Shown one piece after another: positions 1 to 5,749 of a DNA stretch of 5,749 bases. The DNA comes from Acidobacteriota bacterium (lineage in GTDB: Bacteria > Acidobacteriota > Vicinamibacteria > Vicinamibacterales > Vicinamibacteraceae). The stretch is taken from NCBI GenBank assembly GCA_023418055.1, contig JAEZDP010000021.1:1-5749 (forward strand), given 5' to 3'. Made by a program: the position numbers and the translations under genes. The notes beneath the pieces are model-generated. The model saw nothing but the letters and a program-made list of their open reading frames with translations. It was not told where the DNA came from and searched no databases. Every line of letters begins with the position of its first letter. Position 1 is the stretch's first letter.

Positions 1-318
1 TTCAACAGCCGCGTGGACGATGGCGGACTGGAGTTCAGGGGCAGTGACGCCACGATGAAGATCGACAGGCGCCGACTGGCCGTGTACCGCAACGACGCGC
101 CATGGGTGGCGGGCACGCACCAGCCCGAGCCCGAGATCTACGTGCGGTCGGGGCCGGACGGATCGATTGCCCACCTGCAGAACTGGGTCGACTGCATGCG
201 CAGCCGCAAGACGCCGACCGCCGACATCCGCACGGGGCACATTGCCGCACGTACGTCGCACCTGGCCAACCAGGCGCTGCGCGAGAAGCGGTCGGTGCAG
301 GGTAGGATGCGGCCATGA
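1..318 (+). CDS. Gfo/Idh/MocA family oxidoreductase, C-terminal part (5' end outside window)
   Basis: The reading frame is open from base 1 to a TGA at 316-318, giving the last 105 residues of a protein that begins before the window; the GTG at 13 is only an internal valine. What is visible fits the C-terminal alpha/beta domain of Gfo/Idh/MocA oxidoreductases: a GLEFRGSDATMKIDR strand pair (residues 9-23), then a helix with HLQNWVDCMRSRKTPTADI (about 58-76), followed by GHIAARTSHLANQALRE. Family members are usually NAD(P)-dependent dehydrogenases or related enzymes acting on sugars, inositols or their derivatives. The Rossmann domain and catalytic lysine motif lie outside the window, so cofactor and substrate cannot be read. 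The protein ends about 15 residues after the HLANQALRE helix, without the W-D-P / N-x-x-L / Y-R-x-P-W tail common in many relatives. Its stop overlaps the next gene's start, implying co-transcription. Confidence 0.82.
   Translation, partial: FNSRVDDGGLEFRGSDATMKIDRRRLAVYRNDAPWVAGTHQPEPEIYVRSGPDGSIAHLQNWVDCMRSRKTPTADIRTGHIAARTSHLANQALREKRSVQGRMRP
304..307 (+). promoter_or_regulatory. Shine-Dalgarno-like AGGA and ATGA stop/start overlap
   Basis: AGGA lies seven bases upstream of the ATG at 315, inside the last codons of the oxidoreductase gene. The ATG itself overlaps the TGA stop (316-318) of that gene as ATGA. Both observations support 315 as the peptidase start and suggest translational coupling between the two genes. 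The motif is short, so its use as a ribosome binding site is inferred. Confidence 0.55.
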
Positions 319-2024
319 AATGCATTGCCGCGTCGCTGCTGGTCCTCGTTGTCCTGGCCTCCGGCTGCAACCGCGAACCCCAGACGGCTGCCACCGCATC
401 CACGACGCCCGTCCCGCTCGCGCAACTGCCCGCCATCGATGCGGAACGCCTCCTCGAGCACACGCGCACGTTGTCGTCGGACGCCTTCGAAGGCCGGGCA
501 CCAGGCACGGCGGGCGAAGAGCGCACCGTGCAGTATCTGACGGAGCAGTTCAAGGCACTGGGCCTGCAGCCGGGCAACACCGACGGCACCTACGTGCAGG
601 ACGTCCGTCTGGTCGGCCTCACGCCATCCGAGAAGCAACCCCTCATCGTGACCAACGGGCGTGAGAAGAGGACGTTCGCCTGGAAGGACGAGGTCGTCGC
701 CTGGAGCAAGCACGTCGCCGACGGCGCCAGTATCGAGACGTCGGACGTCGTGTTCGTGGGCTACGGCGTCGAGGCACCCGAGTTCGACTGGAACGACTTC
801 AAGGACGTCGACGTGAAGGGCAAGACGCTCGTCGTGCTCGTCAACGACCCGCAGGTGCCCAGCGCCTCCGATCCGGCCACGCTGGACGACGCGGTCTTTG
901 GCGGACGGGCGATGACCTACTACGGACGGTGGACCTACAAGTACGAGGAGGCGGCCCGTCGTGGCGCCGCGGGTGTGTTCATCGTGCACGAGACCGAGCC
1001 GGCGGGTTATCCCTTCTCGGTGGTGCAGGGCAACCTCGGGGAGCGTCTCGACCTGGTGACCGAGAACGGCAACAGGGACCGCGCAAACATCGAAGGGTGG
1101 CTGTCGCTCGACGCGGCGCGCGCGCTGCTCGCCATGGGCGGTCAGGACCTCGACGAGCTGAAGCGCCGGGCGCTGTCACGCGACTTCACGCCGGTGCCGC
1201 TCGGCCTGTCGGCCTCGATGGCGGTGGCGAGTGCCCAGCGCACCATGGCGTCCAAGAACGTGCTCGCGCGGCTCGAGGGCAGCGACCCCGAGCTGAAAGA
1301 CGAACTGGTGATCTACTCCGCGCACTGGGATCACTTCGGCAAGGGCGATCCGGTGGACGGGGACGACATCTACAACGGGGCTCTCGACAATGCGTCGGGC
1401 ACGGCCACGGTGCTCGAAATCGCACGCGCGTTCACCCAGGTGGAGCCGCAGCCACGTCGCTCCGTCCTGTTCCTGCTGGTGACCGCCGAGGAGCAGGGGC
1501 TGCTCGGCTCGGCGTACTACGCCGCGTATCCCGTCTACCCGCTGGAGAAGACGCTTGCGGTCGTCAACATCGACGGCATCAACCAGTGGGGACGCACGCG
1601 CGACATCACCGTCATCGGCCTCGGCGCGTCCGATCTCGACGACTACCTGCGAGACGCGGCAGCCGAGCAGGGCAGGACACTCCGCCCCGATCCGGAATCC
1701 GAGAAGGGCTTCTACTACCGCTCCGACCACTTCAACTTCGCACGTGAGGGCGTGCCGGCCCTCTACACCGACTCGGGTGTCGAGTATGTGGGACAGGACG
1801 CCGACTTCGCGGCGCGCAAGCGCGCGGAGTACACCGAGCGCGACTACCATCGCCCCTCTGACGAGATCAAGGACGACTGGACGCTCGATGGCGCCGTCGA
1901 TGATGCGCAGGTGCTGATGGCCGTGGGCTATCGCGTCGCCAACGCCAGCCGCTATCCCGAGTGGGCCGAAGGCAACGAGTTCCGGGCCACACGCGAGCGG
2001 ATGCTCTCGGGACGACAGCCGTGA
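315..2024 (+). CDS. Secreted M28 family zinc metallopeptidase lipoprotein with PA domain
   Basis: This 569-residue protein is a probable exported aminopeptidase or carboxypeptidase-like enzyme that hydrolyses peptides with a two-zinc centre. Residues 1-18 form a lipoprotein signal: Lys2, a hydrophobic stretch, and a lipobox ending ASGC with Cys18 as the predicted lipid-bearing residue; Asn at +2 would not favour inner-membrane retention under E. coli rules. Residues about 140-270 look like an inserted PA domain (VVFVGYGVEAPEFDW; AARRGAAGVFIVHE). The M28 core follows from about 310 to 545. By family comparison the zinc ligands are His337 (SAHWDH), Asp358 (GALDNASG), Glu393 (TAEEQG), Asp420 (VVNIDG) and His512 (DYHRPSDE); Glu392 is the general base and Asp339 supports His337. 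SDHFNF at 470-475 is the conserved segment before the last ligand. Nothing essential is missing. Start 315 is supported by the signal peptide, the AGGA and the ATGA overlap. Exact substrate is unknown. Confidence 0.93.
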   Translation: MKCIAASLLVLVVLASGCNREPQTAATASTTPVPLAQLPAIDAERLLEHTRTLSSDAFEGRAPGTAGEERTVQYLTEQFKALGLQPGNTDGTYVQDVRLVGLTPSEKQPLIVTNGREKRTFAWKDEVVAWSKHVADGASIETSDVVFVGYGVEAPEFDWNDFKDVDVKGKTLVVLVNDPQVPSASDPATLDDAVFGGRAMTYYGRWTYKYEEAARRGAAGVFIVHETEPAGYPFSVVQGNLGERLDLVTENGNRDRANIEGWLSLDAARALLAMGGQDLDELKRRALSRDFTPVPLGLSASMAVASAQRTMASKNVLARLEGSDPELKDELVIYSAHWDHFGKGDPVDGDDIYNGALDNASGTATVLEIARAFTQVEPQPRRSVLFLLVTAEEQGLLGSAYYAAYPVYPLEKTLAVVNIDGINQWGRTRDITVIGLGASDLDDYLRDAAAEQGRTLRPDPESEKGFYYRSDHFNFAREGVPALYTDSGVEYVGQDADFAARKRAEYTERDYHRPSDEIKDDWTLDGAVDDAQVLMAVGYRVANASRYPEWAEGNEFRATRERMLSGRQP

Positions 2025-2037
2025 GCCGAGTATCGGC
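2025..2037 (+). promoter_or_regulatory. Perfect 5-bp inverted repeat filling the gap before the reductase gene
   Basis: The whole 13-base gap between the peptidase stop and the next ATG reads GCCGA-GTA-TCGGC, a perfect 5-bp stem with a 3-base loop, all but one pair being G-C. There is no good Shine-Dalgarno sequence; the best is GAG at 2028-2030, which would be partly buried in the stem. This fits initiation that depends on ribosomes finishing the peptidase gene, but that is inference. It lacks a T-run, so it is not a standard intrinsic terminator. A stem this short can also arise by chance. Confidence 0.35.
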
Positions 2038-2970
2038 ATGACGATCGGCGTGTTCGGGGCCGGTGCCGTCGGGTGCTACTTCGGCGCACGCCTGGCGCAG
2101 CAGGGGACGGCCGTGACGCTCGTGGGGCGTCAGCGTCACGTCGACGCCATCCGACGCGACGGGCTCGTCATCGAGGGACGCGCGGGGACGGAGGTCGTCT
2201 CCATCGACGCCTCCACCGACGTCGGCGCGATTGCCGACGCCGACGTCGTGCTCGTCACGGTGAAGAGTGTCGATACCGAGGCCGCGGCCGACCTGCTGGC
2301 CGCACACATCTCGTCCGCCACCCTGATCGTGAGCCTGCAGAACGGCGTGGACAACGCCTGGCGCCTCCAGGCGCGACTGCCGCACGCCGTCGTGCCCGGC
2401 GTCGTCTATGTCTCCACCGAGATGGCGGCCCCTGGCATCGTCAGGCACAACGGGGGTGGGCGACTCGTGCTGGGGCGCCCCCTCGGGTCGTCCTCACTAT
2501 CTGAGGCGGCGCAGGTGACCGTCGAGGCCCTGCACCAACTCTTCGTCGCGGCAGGTGTGCCGTGCGACCTCGCCCAGGACGTCCGCCTGGACCTCTGGAC
2601 GAAACTCGCGACCAACTGCGCCTACAACGCGCTATCGGCCATCACCGGGCTGCGATACGGGGCCGTCGCCGCGCACGAGGAGGCTCGACAGGTGATGGCG
2701 ATGCTGACCGATGAACTGGTCGCCGTGGCGCACGCGGAAGGCGTCCCTCTCGCACCCGAAGCCGCGCATGCAGCCGTCCGCGGCATCCTCGACGTCATGC
2801 CCGGGGCGTTGTCGTCCACGGCGCAGGACCTGCAGGCGGGGCGCCCCACGGAGATCGACGCCCTGAACGGGCATGTCCTCAGGCGGGGCCAGGCGCATGG
2901 CGTGCCGACGCCCGTCAACCAGACGCTGGCGACGCTGGTGAAGGTGCTCGAGCGAACACGCCGCGCGTGA
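2038..2970 (+). CDS. panE: 2-dehydropantoate 2-reductase family protein (ketopantoate reductase)
   Basis: This 310-residue cytoplasmic protein matches the length and full residue pattern of ketopantoate reductase, which reduces 2-dehydropantoate to pantoate with NADPH in pantothenate and coenzyme A synthesis. The N-terminal Rossmann fold starts with GAGAVG at residues 7-12, with Arg31 at the end of the second strand, where NADP(H)-preferring members carry a phosphate-binding arginine. Lys76 (VTVKS) and Asn102 (QNGV) correspond to E. coli PanE Lys72 and Asn98. The helical C-terminal domain has KLATNCAYN (189-197), giving the catalytic Lys189 plus Asn193 and Asn197, then Ser260 and Glu272 (PTEIDALNG), with the same 12-residue spacing as Ser244 and Glu256 in E. 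coli. The start is fixed by the Rossmann strand four residues in. It lies 13 bases after the peptidase gene with a poor ribosome site. Paralogues of this family can act on other 2-keto acids, so the exact substrate is likely but not proven; no other pantothenate gene is nearby. Confidence 0.87.
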   Translation: MTIGVFGAGAVGCYFGARLAQQGTAVTLVGRQRHVDAIRRDGLVIEGRAGTEVVSIDASTDVGAIADADVVLVTVKSVDTEAAADLLAAHISSATLIVSLQNGVDNAWRLQARLPHAVVPGVVYVSTEMAAPGIVRHNGGGRLVLGRPLGSSSLSEAAQVTVEALHQLFVAAGVPCDLAQDVRLDLWTKLATNCAYNALSAITGLRYGAVAAHEEARQVMAMLTDELVAVAHAEGVPLAPEAAHAAVRGILDVMPGALSSTAQDLQAGRPTEIDALNGHVLRRGQAHGVPTPVNQTLATLVKVLERTRRA

Positions 2971-3043
2971 GCGTGGCGTCCCCGCTCGACCCGATCCTCG
3001 TCACACCTGCCCGGCCTCGACGCACCGCGCTGCTGCGGCCTCT
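2971..3043. other. Short intergenic gap between convergent genes
   Basis: This 73-base stretch separates the ends of two convergent genes. I see no intrinsic terminator: the best hairpin, CCGC at 3025-3028 with GCGG at 3035-3038, has a four-base stem and no T-run on either side. Termination here may depend on Rho or lie inside the opposing gene. No promoter, tRNA or small gene is evident. Confidence 0.6.
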
Positions 3044-5749
3044 TCAGGCGGGGCGGTGCACTTCGGTGCTGCGGAAGCGGCGTGCGAAGGCCCGCTGGGC
3101 CGACTCAACCCACGCCGTCGCGCTCACGTACAGCAGCGGTATCAGGAACAAGGTCACCGCGGTGGAGGCCAGCAGACCGCCGACCACTACGCGTGCCAGC
3201 GGCGCCTGCAAGCCGGCACCCTCACCCCAGCCCAGGGCCAGCGGCAGCAGCCCCAGCACGGTGGTGGAGGTCGTCATCAGGATGGGCCGGAGTCGTGTGC
3301 GCCCCGCTTCGAGGGCGGCCTCGAGCGGCGTCAGCCCCTGGTCACGCCGCTTGAGGTTGACGTAGTCCACGAGGACGATCGCGTTGTTCACGACGATGCC
3401 GATGAGCATCACCATGCCCATCACGCTCTGAACGTTCACGGTGGTGCCGGTGAGCAGCAGCATGGGCACCACGCCGACGAGCGCCACGGGCACGCTGCAC
3501 ATGACGACCAGCGGATCGAGGAACCGCTCGAACTGGCCGGCCATGACCATGTACACGAGGGCCAGGGCCAGCACCACCGCGATGACGAAGTCGCGCTGCG
3601 CCTGCTGCTGCTCCCTGTACGCGCCACCGAACACCACCGAGAAGGCGGGGGGCAGCGTGATGTCGCGCAGTTCGGCCCGTATGCGTTCCACCGCGTCGCC
3701 GAGTGCCACGCCGCTCTGCAGGTTCGCGGTGAGATAGACGACGCGTTGGCCATCCACGTGGTTGATCTCGGTCGGCCCACGTCCCTCCTCGGGGCGCACC
3801 AACGCCGAGACCGGCAACATCTGGCCGTCGGGCGTGCGCACCGAGACGCCCTTGACGTCCTGCGCGGTCACGCGGTCTTCCGGACGCAGGCGGACGACGA
3901 TGGGAAACTGGTCGCCGCCCTCCCGGAAGTAGCCGGCCCGTCGGCCGCCCACGTTGGTCTGCACGGCTTGCGCCACCTGCTGCACCGAGAGGCCTGCGTC
4001 GGAGATCCGCGCGCGCTCGAACCGCAGGTTCTGCTCCGGGCGCCCCTCGCGTTGCGCGACGTTCACCTCGACGACGCCCTCGACCCGCTCCATCCGCTGG
4101 CGAATGAGGTTGGCCGTCTCCATCGCCTGGTCGAGGTCGTGCCCGCGCAGCTGCACCTCGATGGCCTCATCGCCTCCGCCGGAGCTGAAGATCCGACGCA
4201 GCACCCACAGGCCCGATTGCGCATCCACCCGGATCTCTGCACCAGGGATGCGGCCCGTGGTCGCCTCGCGCAGCCGGTCGGCCAGCAGGGCCGGATCCAT
4301 CGAGCGACGTCCGGCCTCGACCAGCCTGATCTCCACCTCGGCGTCACCGTCACCTCGCACCTCGGTCGAGAACGACTCGACCTCGCCCTCGGGCAGCAGC
4401 GGGCGCACGACGGACTCGAGCTCATTGAGGTACTGCTTGGCGACGGCGATGCTCGTGCCGCGCGCCATCTCGAGTTCGACGTCGATCTCGTTGGTCTCCA
4501 TCGCCGGTGCCAGTTCCACCGGGATGAGCGGCCAGGCGGCGGCCGATGCGCCGACGAGCACCAGTACGACGGCAAACACCCGGGCGCGATGCCTGAAGGC
4601 GGCCTCGAGGCGCTTGGCGTACCAGCCGTCGAGGCGGCCCAGCCACCGCGACGTGGCCGTGGGACGCCTGCGCGTACCGGGGTCGGAAGGACGCACCGTG
4701 AGGAAGCGGCTCGCGAGCACGGGCACGAGCGTCAGCGCCACGAACAGCGAACAGGCGAGCGTGAAGACGACGACAAGAGCCAGTGTCTGAAAGAGCTGCC
4801 CGCTCGTCGTCCGCATGAAGACCACGGGCAGGAAGATCACGCACGTCGTGAGCGTGGACGCGACCACGGCCCCAGACACCTCGCGGGTGCCGACGCGTGC
4901 GGCCTCGAGCGGCGACGCCCCGTGCTGGCGTTGGCGCACGATGTTCTCGATCACGACGATCGCGTTGTCGACGATCATCCCGATGCCGAGCGCGAGGCCA
5001 CCGAAGGTCATCTGGTTCAGCGTCAGGTTGCCGAAGTACAGCAGACCGAACGCGGCGACGATCGAGATCGGAATGGCCAGCGCGATGATGGCGGTGGTCG
5101 ACCCGTTGCGCAGGAACAGGTAGAGGATGAGGACGGCCAGCAGGCCTCCCCAGAGGGCCGACGACTGCACGTTGTCGATCGACTGCCGGATGAAGATGCT
5201 CTGGTCGCTGTCGATGGTGACGTGCAGGTCGTCACGGTCGTCGTTGATGCGCGCCACTTCCTCGCGCACGCGATCGACGACGGCTACGGTGTTGGCGCCG
5301 CTCTGCTTCTGGATGCCCAGGCGGACCACCGGAACGCCGTTGACCTCGGCGAGGTTCTGGACGTCTTCATACCCGTCGACCACTTCGGCGACGTCGCGTA
5401 CCCTGATGGGCCCATCCGGCGTCGTCGCGACGACCGAGCCGCGAATCTCGTCGAGGGTGCGGTATTCACCCAGGGTGCGCACGTACAGGTCGTTGATGCC
5501 GTCCTTGACGTTGCCGCCCGGCAGTTGCACGTTCTCGCGTGCGAGGGCATCGGCCACGTCGGTGCCGGTCAGGCCGGCGGCACGCAGGCGATCACGCAGC
5601 AACCGCACCTGGATTTCGCGGTAGATGCCGCCGCGCACGGTGATGGCCCCCACCCCCGAGATCTGTTCGAAGCGCTGCGTGAGTTCGCGCTCCAGCAGCC
5701 GTGTGGTCGACGCGAGGTCGCGCGTCGAGGCCACCGACAGCACCACCAC
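3044..5749 (-). CDS. RND family efflux transporter inner-membrane subunit (AcrB/HAE-like), N-terminus outside window
   Basis: This inner-membrane pump subunit is expected to export drugs or other compounds by proton exchange, with a periplasmic fusion protein and an outer-membrane channel. The frame is open to the right edge, giving 901 residues; matching to AcrB suggests about 145 N-terminal residues are missing (first membrane helix and part of the porter domain). Visible order, numbered from the window edge: porter domain (1-195), membrane helices 2-6 (about 198-345), a basic linker, helix 7 (389-409), the second periplasmic domain (410-715), and helices 8-12 (about 719-877). Hallmarks are GLALGIGMIVDNAIVVIEN (251-269) in helix 4, GIVVNNAIVLVDYVN (784-798) in helix 10, and MTTSTTVLGLLPLALGWG (825-842) in helix 11. 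Relative to AcrB, Asp407 is kept (Asp261), Asp408 is Asn262 and Lys940 is Asn788. It lacks the shape of CusA-type metal pumps in these motifs. Substrate cannot be told. Its own promoter and likely fusion-protein partner lie beyond 5749. Confidence 0.95.
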   Translation of the reverse strand: MVVLSVASTRDLASTTRLLERELTQRFEQISGVGAITVRGGIYREIQVRLLRDRLRAAGLTGTDVADALARENVQLPGGNVKDGINDLYVRTLGEYRTLDEIRGSVVATTPDGPIRVRDVAEVVDGYEDVQNLAEVNGVPVVRLGIQKQSGANTVAVVDRVREEVARINDDRDDLHVTIDSDQSIFIRQSIDNVQSSALWGGLLAVLILYLFLRNGSTTAIIALAIPISIVAAFGLLYFGNLTLNQMTFGGLALGIGMIVDNAIVVIENIVRQRQHGASPLEAARVGTREVSGAVVASTLTTCVIFLPVVFMRTTSGQLFQTLALVVVFTLACSLFVALTLVPVLASRFLTVRPSDPGTRRRPTATSRWLGRLDGWYAKRLEAAFRHRARVFAVVLVLVGASAAAWPLIPVELAPAMETNEIDVELEMARGTSIAVAKQYLNELESVVRPLLPEGEVESFSTEVRGDGDAEVEIRLVEAGRRSMDPALLADRLREATTGRIPGAEIRVDAQSGLWVLRRIFSSGGGDEAIEVQLRGHDLDQAMETANLIRQRMERVEGVVEVNVAQREGRPEQNLRFERARISDAGLSVQQVAQAVQTNVGGRRAGYFREGGDQFPIVVRLRPEDRVTAQDVKGVSVRTPDGQMLPVSALVRPEEGRGPTEINHVDGQRVVYLTANLQSGVALGDAVERIRAELRDITLPPAFSVVFGGAYREQQQAQRDFVIAVVLALALVYMVMAGQFERFLDPLVVMCSVPVALVGVVPMLLLTGTTVNVQSVMGMVMLIGIVVNNAIVLVDYVNLKRRDQGLTPLEAALEAGRTRLRPILMTTSTTVLGLLPLALGWGEGAGLQAPLARVVVGGLLASTAVTLFLIPLLYVSATAWVESAQRAFARRFRSTEVHRPA

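Noticed and set aside
138..989. Long open frame of 283 codons on the - strand, opposite the oxidoreductase end and the peptidase start
   Set aside because: It lies antisense to well-supported genes, shows no recognisable fold, and is the kind of open frame produced by GC-rich codon bias.
1176..2039. Open frame of 287 codons on the - strand opposite the M28 catalytic core
   Set aside because: The + strand holds all M28 zinc-ligand motifs in order. The - strand product is a composition-driven shadow without motifs or a signal.
3025..3038. CCGC-GCTGCT-GCGG hairpin as a shared terminator
   Set aside because: The stem has only four perfect pairs and there is no T-run on either strand.
2967..3365. 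GTG-started + strand frame of 132 codons overlapping the panE stop by four bases
   Set aside because: The GTGA overlap looks like coupling, but most of the frame is opposite the conserved C-terminal part of the RND gene, and the product is a Ser/Arg/Pro-rich sequence with no fold.
3954..4790. 278-codon + strand frame inside the RND region
   Set aside because: It is a Ser/Thr/Arg-rich low-complexity product antisense to the conserved periplasmic and membrane parts of the transporter.
3044..5749. Possible frameshift or broken RND gene, because no start codon is convincing
   Set aside because: The frame is intact to the last base, and the first visible residues match the middle of the porter domain, so the gene is simply cut by the window edge.

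Overview
The window is GC-rich throughout, has almost no non-coding DNA, and shows no RNA gene, insertion sequence, CRISPR array or obvious sign of recent transfer. The organism is a Gram-negative-type bacterium: it encodes a lipoprotein signal and a three-part-pump RND transporter. The gene styles (a PA-domain M28 peptidase lipoprotein and a Gfo/Idh/MocA oxidoreductase ending in an H-x-x-N-W-V-D-C-M type helix) resemble soil or aquatic Acidobacteriota (Vicinamibacteria-like). That lineage guess is inference from protein style, not a database result.

Layout: positions 1-2970 hold three genes read on the + strand with almost no gaps, probably one transcript. First is the 3' end of a Gfo/Idh/MocA-family oxidoreductase (1-318). 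Its stop overlaps the start of a secreted, PA-domain-containing M28 zinc peptidase lipoprotein (315-2024) in an ATGA junction. After only 13 bases comes a 2-dehydropantoate 2-reductase family gene (2038-2970), and those 13 bases form a perfect small inverted repeat. A 73-base gap (2971-3043) then separates this group from a gene converging on it from the - strand. That gene is a large RND efflux transporter subunit (3044-5749) that runs off the right edge, so about 145 N-terminal residues are missing.

The three + strand genes do not form an obvious pathway. The oxidoreductase and the ketopantoate reductase are NAD(P)-dependent enzymes (the first inferred from its family), while the peptidase is exported. 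Close spacing suggests shared expression rather than a proven shared function. The RND gene is a separate unit; its usual partner, a membrane fusion protein, would be expected upstream of it, to the right of this window.

I did not find evidence of an undescribed biological system. The points most worth a second look are the altered proton-relay residues of the RND pump, the hairpin-filled gap before the reductase gene, and the short tail of the oxidoreductase.
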